This document shows positions 59,892 through 64,000 of a stretch of DNA of 64,000 nucleotides, in pieces. The stretch covers positions 11,889,373-11,953,372 of the forward strand of contig NC_034013.1 in the NCBI RefSeq assembly GCF_000346465.2, read 5' to 3'. The translations under genes were made by a program, and so were the position numbers. Within the stretch, counting starts at the first letter, position 1. Every line of letters begins with the position of its first letter. The notes below the pieces were generated by a model, which was given only the letters and a program-made list of their open reading frames with translations, searched no databases and was not told where the DNA came from. This stretch comes from Prunus persica. Its lineage: Eukaryota > Streptophyta > Magnoliopsida > Rosales > Rosaceae.

Positions 59892-62800
59892 TTATTTTGC
59901 ACTCTTGTACATGTTATCAATGATTTCCTGTGCATCAAAAAAGTTCAGTCAGCACTTTCACCAAAATCAATATACTTTTCTATTTGTAAGAAGTAACCAA
60001 ACAAACAATTACTCATAGAAACTAATCACTGTATAAGCATCCATTAATGAAGTAATCCATGCACTATAAGACTTTGAGCAGAGAACAACGATTAGAAATG
60101 AAGGCATCGGGAACAATTGGCAACCTATTGTGTAACAACACATGAATTAATGGGAATTTTCGTACATCTAAACAGATTTCCAAACGGACAATCTATGCAA
60201 CAGGGACAACAACTATTACAGTCTTTCCCATCCTGGCTTCATGTGTCATAATGGATAGACAGGCATAAACCATGTATTGACAGAGTCACCGAACATAAGT
60301 AATGTTAGGTCCTTATATCAGATACCATGCGATGAAGCTAAGAATATATTTTAACTGTGTCAATGTGATGCCGAAATTACAATGACTGTAGTATAAATCA
60401 AGTGGTGTAGATCAGATTACCATAGTGGTACAATTGTGTTAACCACACCTTTCACGTTATGTGCATTGTTAATACAAGTATTTAGAAAAATTCCTAGAGG
60501 AAACAGGATAAGAGGTACCTTATAGTATTTAAGCAACTGGGGTCTCTTCTTCTTGTATGTTGGAGTGATAAGGTCACGCTCCATGTCAAATGGTTCTGGG
60601 TCGAGATGAACAGCTTTTATAACCTCAAAGCCTTTCAACTGCCACGAACGACACAATAGAATCACAAAAAGCTTTGAAAAATTTTCCAACAGCCAAAAAT
60701 AAGTGTGGCCCATGACTAAATATTTAAGGTACTCAAATTGAGAAAGCAGTAACCTTTTTCTCTTTAGCAATCTTATTGAGCTCTCCAAGTATGTATTCTT
60801 TCACCCTTGTATGTTCACAGAGAGAATTGAAATCACCAGATACACCGTTTTGTTCAGCCCAACTTTCAATTGCTTGCTTGTTAGGATTAACTACTGCGAT
60901 CAGGAAGGACTCAAAGCTGTTCCCATAAACCCATATCTAAATTTGACAAAAATAAAAATAAAAATCATCAGACTAAGTATAAATTCATATCAAAATTGAA
61001 AGAATGAACTCTTAAGTCATCAGACTAGTGTATCCTTCCAGCAGCTAAAACAACTCTCTCTTTCTTTCACACAAAGATAGCTGACAACCTTTCAAGCATA
61101 ATATTGCATTTAATGTATGTATCAATTTATCACACAAGTCATTATATCTAGAAGAACATTTTCTATTTAATAAGGCGGATGAGAATGAAAGGCAGAAATT
61201 AAATACTTTTGAAATACAAATACAAAAGAAGAAAGGCATACCGCATCGATATCAGAAACAAGTCCATAAATATTCTCCAAGTTTTCAACTGCAACATACT
61301 CTCCTTGTGAAAGCTTGAAAATATTCTTCTTGCGGTCAATGATTTTCAAGCTTCCATCTGGTTGCCACTCACCAACATCACCTGATATAAAGATAATTTT
61401 AGGCAAAGTTGAATGTTTCCAGTCAATGACATGAGAGTCATACCATACTACAAAATACATCAATATGGACAAACCTGTATGGAACCACCCATCGATCATG
61501 ACCTCTTTGGTGAGGTCCTCACGTTTGTAATATCCTGAAAACAAAGTGTTTCCCTTTACACATATTTCTCCACGCGGTGTATCTGAAAGGGCATCGTACC
61601 CCATTTCAGGGACAGATTCTAGGCATACATCCACATTTGGAACTGGAGGACCCACTGTGCCAAGCATTGACAATTCATTTGGCAGTGACACAAACGTACC
61701 AGCACAAGTTTCTGTCAGACCTGCAGTAACGTTGATATGGAAAAGGCTATCAATGTAAAAGCAATGCAGAAAGACTCAATAAAGCCATTGAGAAAATGAA
61801 AACTAGCTTTTATAACCCCGTGAAAATAACTGTTGAAGATAGCTTTACCATATCCTTGTAGAACATGAGCGCATGCCACCACTCGTAAGAAAGCTTCTAC
61901 ATGAGTAGAAAGAGGAGCAGCTCCAGACAAAATAAGCCGCACCCTACCGCCCAACCCTTGCTTGACCTGAAGTTGTCAGAGTATTAATGAGACTCAATTG
62001 AGTAAGCAGAATAGGATCACAATCATGGTTCATATCAATGAAGCATCTTGAAGGGGAAGAAAAAATAAATATTTCACCACCTTACTAAACACAATTTTGT
62101 CAGCAATTGGAGAAGCATCCCCATGTGCATGCCCCTTTTGCATGTTATGATACTTGCTGCAGAAACAGAGAAACACACTACGGCCATTAAAAGCATACGT
62201 ATTTGATCTCTACTTGGAGCCTAAATATCAAGTAGGGGTAGGGGGAACTAAATTTGCAGCAAATCCACATGTTGTAGTATATGCATAGCAAACAAATAGA
62301 CAAGATATTTTAGGGAAAATAAAAAATTATCCACATGCAAGTATAAAATATCTTGTTTACAAAGTAAGAAGCATATGAGAGTAAGGGATAAGATCAAACA
62401 CAGATTTAAGCTTGTTTTCTCAATAAACATGTGCACAAATTCAATAATAAATTATATTTTACTAATTATCATAAGCAAAGAATGGCACTTACTATGAATA
62501 TGCAAAATTGAACATTGTCTTTTTCACAAAACCCCCTGTCGCAATCCTCTGTGTCAAGCCTGGAAATGCACATAGCAATTATAGAGCGTAATAGTTGATA
62601 TAGTAAATTATTGTGGATTCATTTGATGATATAATTGCATCAATGAGTAAGAAGCCTCAATTCCCTGGCTAAAATCATGCAGTCAAACAGTACCTGCGTA
62701 GATCCTGTCTAATACACGAGGAACAGCACAGAAGATGGTCGGTTTCAGCTCCCCAATGTCTTCAGTCAATAATTTGACATCCTGTAGAATAAGAAATAAG

Positions 62801-63865
62801 GTAATATCAGGTTTATAATTTATGGTTAGAGAAGAGCAACGAGTAATTGTACTCACCCCACGCCAGAACCCTATTGAGGCGCCAGTCCAGATAAATAACT
62901 CCTCAATCACGCGATCGAAGATATGTGCAAGAGGAAGAAACGAAAGATATACATCCTTCTCGTTCAACTTTAAAAATGAAAAAGAAAAATATTTTGTAAA
63001 AAGTCAGCATCCTTAAAACGAAAGTAACCAGCTCATGTTCTCACAAAATAAGGTATGTAGTGAGAGATGAAAAGGAAATCACCTGTTCATTTACACTCTC
63101 TAGCAATCGCTTCACCCCTGCCAGAAGTGTAATGATGCTATCATTGGATATCAATACTCCCTTGGGGTCACCAGTTGTTCCACTAGTATACATTATAGTG
63201 CAGATATCACTTTTCTTTTTTACTGGAAGATCAAAATCTTTATTATCTCCCTGCAGGAACAGATCTAAAACTTAAACCAGAAAAATGAAAAATACTGATC
63301 TTCTAGAAATCTGTAAATAACCAAACTATGCACGAAACACGACAATTACAGCCAGACATCCCTGCCTTGAACACAATACACATTATCTTGATTAGAAGTT
63401 TGGCAATTCCACAGAGACAGAGAAGCACCATTTGGAACTTTTAAACCACGTTCGGCCGACTGAAGGGGAGTACTTCCATTAAAAATTTCACAAATAATTT
63501 CTTCATAATAGTGATCTAGAGGTCTTTGTCCTTCTTTTCTTTTCAGATAAATTTCTTTGGTTCACCAATATGACTTATTACACGAGAAGAGGACTGGGAG
63601 ATCAGATAGAACAACCCACCAGTTGCAGAAACTCATTCCAAGAATATAATGCTACTCCATACTTCTCAAGTGTTTCCTTTTGTTCAGGTGTAACCTTGCC
63701 AAAGCTCACAAGTGCTACATGATCAAAAGAAGAAAAAATAAAGAACATAAAGAAGTTATTTTACTGACAACAACAGACGCATACCAAGGAATCTTGAAAA
63801 ATATGAGAAACATGCAGCAACTTACTCTTCAGATGCTTTGCCGCGTTAGGAAATGTTTTCAACAG
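59892..63865 (-). CDS. LACS4: Long-chain acyl-CoA synthetase (LACS3/4/5 group), 3' part
   Basis: Thirteen exons in the window: complement(join(59892..59927,60519..60638,60754..60936,61242..61381,61475..61720,61849..61966,62081..62156,62493..62559,62694..62781,62857..62967,63083..63250,63620..63714,63826..63865)). They give the last 495 residues; about 170 N-terminal residues lie beyond 64000. It activates long-chain fatty acids to acyl-CoA using ATP, on ER-type membranes in this group. ATP/AMP motif [11 protein letters not shown], linker-region GYGLTET, and the signature [20 protein letters not shown] followed by [15 protein letters not shown] are all intact. The block [18 protein letters not shown] and the end KSAK are typical; there is no peroxisomal targeting signal, which excludes LACS6/7. 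All splice phases agree. LACS3, LACS4 and LACS5 are too alike to separate here; the neighbouring LRR gene favours LACS4. No further exon is visible between 63866 and 64000. Confidence 0.93.
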
Positions 63866-64000
63866 CTGAAAGAGAAAAATATACAGTACACATAAGAGAA
63901 CCGGAATGAGCACTCAAAGCTTAAAAATGCCTTTACTCTCAAACCAACTAGCATTTTTTAGGCAATGATTGTCAATATTCGACCTTTGTTGTAAGTATAA

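Noticed and set aside
63866..64000. A further upstream LACS exon in the last 135 bases
   Set aside because: Minus-strand translation gives no residues of the expected acyl-CoA synthetase block; this is intron, and the next exon lies outside.
1..64000. CRISPR arrays, operons, bacterial insertion sequences, organelle inserts
   Set aside because: None seen. Introns, TATA boxes and protein families are those of a plant nuclear genome, so prokaryotic feature types do not apply.

Overview
This is nuclear DNA of a flowering plant. Genes are split by short GT-AG introns. Spacers are AT-rich and hold GA/CT and AT microsatellites, MITE-like inverted-repeat elements, a SINE family and LINE scraps. The encoded proteins are typical of eudicots. 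Overall protein flavour and repeat types suggest a woody rosid, most likely Rosaceae (Prunus-like), but that is an inference from memory, not a database match.

Layout. 0.2-0.8 kb (-): 95-aa free-standing subtilase-propeptide (I9-like) protein. 4.5-6.1 kb (-): receptor-kinase-like pseudokinase. 9.2-10.0 kb (+): His-rich secreted protein. 10.3-14.2 kb (-): GH28 polygalacturonase, divergent from 15.9-20.2 kb (+): DNA primase small subunit in 16 coding exons, with E2F-type sites in the shared spacer. 21.6-22.5 kb (-): DREB A-6 factor (ERF061-like). 22.5-30.5 kb: gene-free, with a tandem duplication, MITEs and a SINE. 30.5-32.7 kb (+): single-pass membrane protein. 32.7-45.0 kb: gene-free, with a large AT-satellite block bounded by inverted repeats and a LINE RNase H scrap. 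45.0-48.7 kb (+): class C GH9 endoglucanase with CBM49. 50.3-51.3 kb (-): PP2C phosphatase homologue with altered metal-site residues. 53.9-54.4 kb (-): decayed gene. 55.9-58.8 kb (+): RNI-like leucine-rich-repeat protein. 59.9-64 kb (-): 3' part of a long-chain acyl-CoA synthetase that runs off the window.

Gene order. From recalled Arabidopsis positions, ERF061/GH9C2/LACS3 (At1g64380-64400), LACS5/RDO5/GH9C3 (At4g11030-11050), LRR/LACS4 (At4g23840-23850) and polygalacturonase/primase (At5g41870-41880) are neighbours. The window holds members of all four groups, so it looks like an ancestral block that Arabidopsis later duplicated and split. This makes the PP2C a probable positional counterpart of the dormancy pseudophosphatase RDO5/DOG18, in line with its missing metal ligand. 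The genes do not form a pathway; two of them (polygalacturonase and endoglucanase) act on cell walls. I see no operon, CRISPR array, tRNA or rRNA gene, and no strong sign of a wholly new system. The PP2C, the stand-alone propeptide protein and the nested repeat block deserve the most attention.
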